Program-made: the position numbers and the translations under genes
Notes under the pieces: model-generated
The model's database searches: none
Told to the model about the DNA's origin: nothing
The model's input: the letters and a program-made list of their open reading frames with translations, nothing else
Assembly: GCA_030674185.1 (NCBI GenBank)
Contig: CM060307.1
Span: forward strand, 45,232,681-45,296,680
Length of the DNA: 64,000 bases
Source of the DNA: Monoplex corrugatus
Lineage: Eukaryota > Mollusca > Gastropoda > Littorinimorpha > Ranellidae
Direction of reading: 5' to 3'
Shown: in pieces, positions 62,313 to 64,000 of the stretch
Layout of the letters: every line of letters starts with the position of its first letter
Numbering within the stretch: the first letter of the stretch is position 1

Positions 62313-63770
62313 CAGGTGGCTGTCCTGTTTGTTGCCACATTTCTTCATTACTATTTTTGTTTGTGTGCTGCTGAACCATAATAAAATTAATGACCATTTT
62401 TGTGATTTGTTTCTTTGTTTATGTTTGAAACTGGTTTGATCGCTGAAAGGTATGACAGTTTCCACTGTACAGAGAGAATTAAGAAGTAATTCATTACTGA
62501 TTCAAGTATGTTTTTTAGTGCTATGAAGTGACAAATGTAAAGGATATAAATGAACACAAGTACTCACAGACACACAAACAACGTTCTTGTGCACATGTGC
62601 AAACACACATGCATACACTCACACACACACTCACATGCACACACACACATGGAGGATGCTGAGCTAGGGTACATTCATCCTGTTAGGCATGTGACTCTTG
62701 ACCCATGTTGTCTTTCTCTCTTTGTCTCACCCACATAAACACAAATGTATGCACACATACGCACATGCGCAAACACACATACACGTACATGATGCTGAGC
62801 TAGAGTATACTCAGCCTGTTGATTTTGTGACATTTGACCCAAGTTATCCATTCTCTGTCTCACCCCCATATACAAACATGCATATTGGATCTGAGCTAGC
62901 ATGCACACAACACAGCCTATGGGGCACGTGTCCCTAGACGCAAGATGTTGACCACTTTCCAACCAGGTGGCTCGTCCTGGTCATGAACAGGAGGTTGTTG
63001 AACTCCTGGAAGCCCTTCTGTTCATGCTGTCGGCTTCTATGAGGAAATTGGACTGCCTAGTTATTCTGTATTAACATCACCCTCTCACTTTGTTCAGCTT
63101 GCCAGCTGAGGCGGTGTACTGGGTATGGCACTCATAGCCAGCCATGAGAGATTCAGGATATGAACAGGAAACAGTGTTTCCTTCCATCCTACACATTGGA
63201 TACAGCTGCCAAAGGACAAAGATGTTGGCTTCATATATCATATTTTTGCAGATTCTACTCCCATCTATGCGCACATGCGTGTGTGTGTGTGTGTGTGTGT
63301 ATGTGTGTGGTTTTAGACATTTTCATTGACATGTTAAGACACTGTACATAATGGTATTTTATGACAGTGCTTTCTTCCCAAGGAAGTATGCTGAATTTCA
63401 CACAACTTTACTGAAGCGAAAATTACTGCAATGTGGTAAAATGAAGAGTGACATGAACCAACCATTCACATTTTTTCCCTGTTTCATTGCCCACATTTTG
63501 TTTTTCATTGTCGTTAATGTTATTTTGATACCCATGTGCAATAGTTATCTGATTTTTAGTTTATGTAAGTTACAGGTCATTCATGTTGAAATGTGAACAA
63601 AAATGCGCATTTCCATCTCCTTCTCCTGGTACTATCCCTTTCATTTTTTTATCAGTGTAAAATGGGCAGTTACAGTGAAAAAGGATCAGAAGTGTTGGGG
63701 ATTGTTGACATTTTGGAAATATGAAAAAGGAATCTTAAAGTTAATGCTTCAAAAATGTTACTGAAAGCAA
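62313..63770. other. Unassigned sequence with CA-rich ~150-bp duplication
   Basis: 62600-62720 and 62750-62870 share GATGCTGAGCTAG(G/A)GTA, then CATTTGACCCA/TTGACCCA and TCTGTCTCACCC. A (GT)n tract lies at 63278-63310. No gene was recognised. Confidence 0.55.
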
Positions 63771-64000
63771 TGTGATTGGGCAGGTAATTATGAAGGAAAC
63801 CTTGTTCTGTTCCTGCTCACAGTATCATTAATGTACGGACATGTATGAAGGAAACCTTGTTCCTGTTCACTGTATCATTAATGTACAGACAGGTAAGTAT
63901 GAAGGAAACCTTGTTTCTGTTCCTGTTCACAATATCATTAATGTACAGACAGGTAATTATGAAGGAAACGCTGTTCGTGTTCACAGTATCATTAATGTAC
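63771..64000. repeat. ~56-bp minisatellite running off the window end
   Basis: Four units with ATGAAGGAAACCTTGTTCCT, GTTCACAGTATCATTAATGT, ACAGACAGGTAATT. The array continues beyond 64000. Confidence 0.88.

Overview
The window looks like nuclear DNA of an invertebrate animal, most plausibly a lophotrochozoan and perhaps a gastropod mollusc. The grounds are a PARP14-like gene with short exons and GT-AG introns of up to about 12 kb, BovB-like RTE and L2-like LINEs, tRNA-derived SINEs, many TTAA-flanked DNA transposons, long (CA)n tracts and several minisatellites. The species assignment is inference. There is no bacterial operon, CRISPR array or recognisable rRNA/tRNA gene.

One host gene runs left to right across most of the window (about 2349-55974). 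Thirteen exons, nearly all joined in phase, encode the end of an RRM-like domain, KH-like repeats, three macro (ADP-ribose-binding) domains and a last KH-like segment. This is the order seen in PARP14-type proteins. The gene starts upstream of the window. No PARP catalytic exon is visible before the window ends.

Almost everything else is repeats inside its introns. 1-2330: L2-like LINE ending 18 bp before an acceptor. 4.0-4.8 kb: 34-bp minisatellite and a TTAA hairpin element. 6.46-8.28 kb: deleted piggyBac-like element. 11.1-11.5 kb: SINE. 13.2-16.4 kb: 37-bp minisatellite split by an RTE copy with an 11-bp target duplication. 17.4-19.1 kb: LINE remnants and two piggyBac-like 5' ends. 19.9-20.7 kb: 79-bp minisatellite. 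21.9-25.1 kb: RTE and L2-like fragments. 25.5-27.2 kb: 57-bp minisatellite that copies a splice donor, split by a piggyBac-like element. 27.2-29.1 kb: LINE remnant and a BED-finger DNA transposon. 29.3-34.2 kb: two piggyBac-like elements flanking a possible two-exon micro-ORF. 35.3-36.3 kb: hairpin elements, one inside a SINE. 37.7-39.9 kb: piggyBac-like element whose N-terminal part lies next to its C-terminal Cys-rich part. 40.6-49.3 kb: 52-bp minisatellite split by a mariner, itself split by an RTE, itself split by an L2-like copy. 49.5-53.4 kb: hairpin element, SINEs, second BED-family copy and a 16-bp repeat. 54-64 kb: (CA)n tracts, minisatellites and a piggyBac-like element carrying an L2-like tail.

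The most unusual signals are: (i) a family of about 170-220 bp fold-back elements delimited by TTAA, six copies; (ii) several divergent TTAA-flanked piggyBac-like families that each carry a short palindrome just inside the end; (iii) the four-level nest in the intron splitting macro domain 3; and (iv) a minisatellite that tandemly duplicates an authentic 5' splice site.
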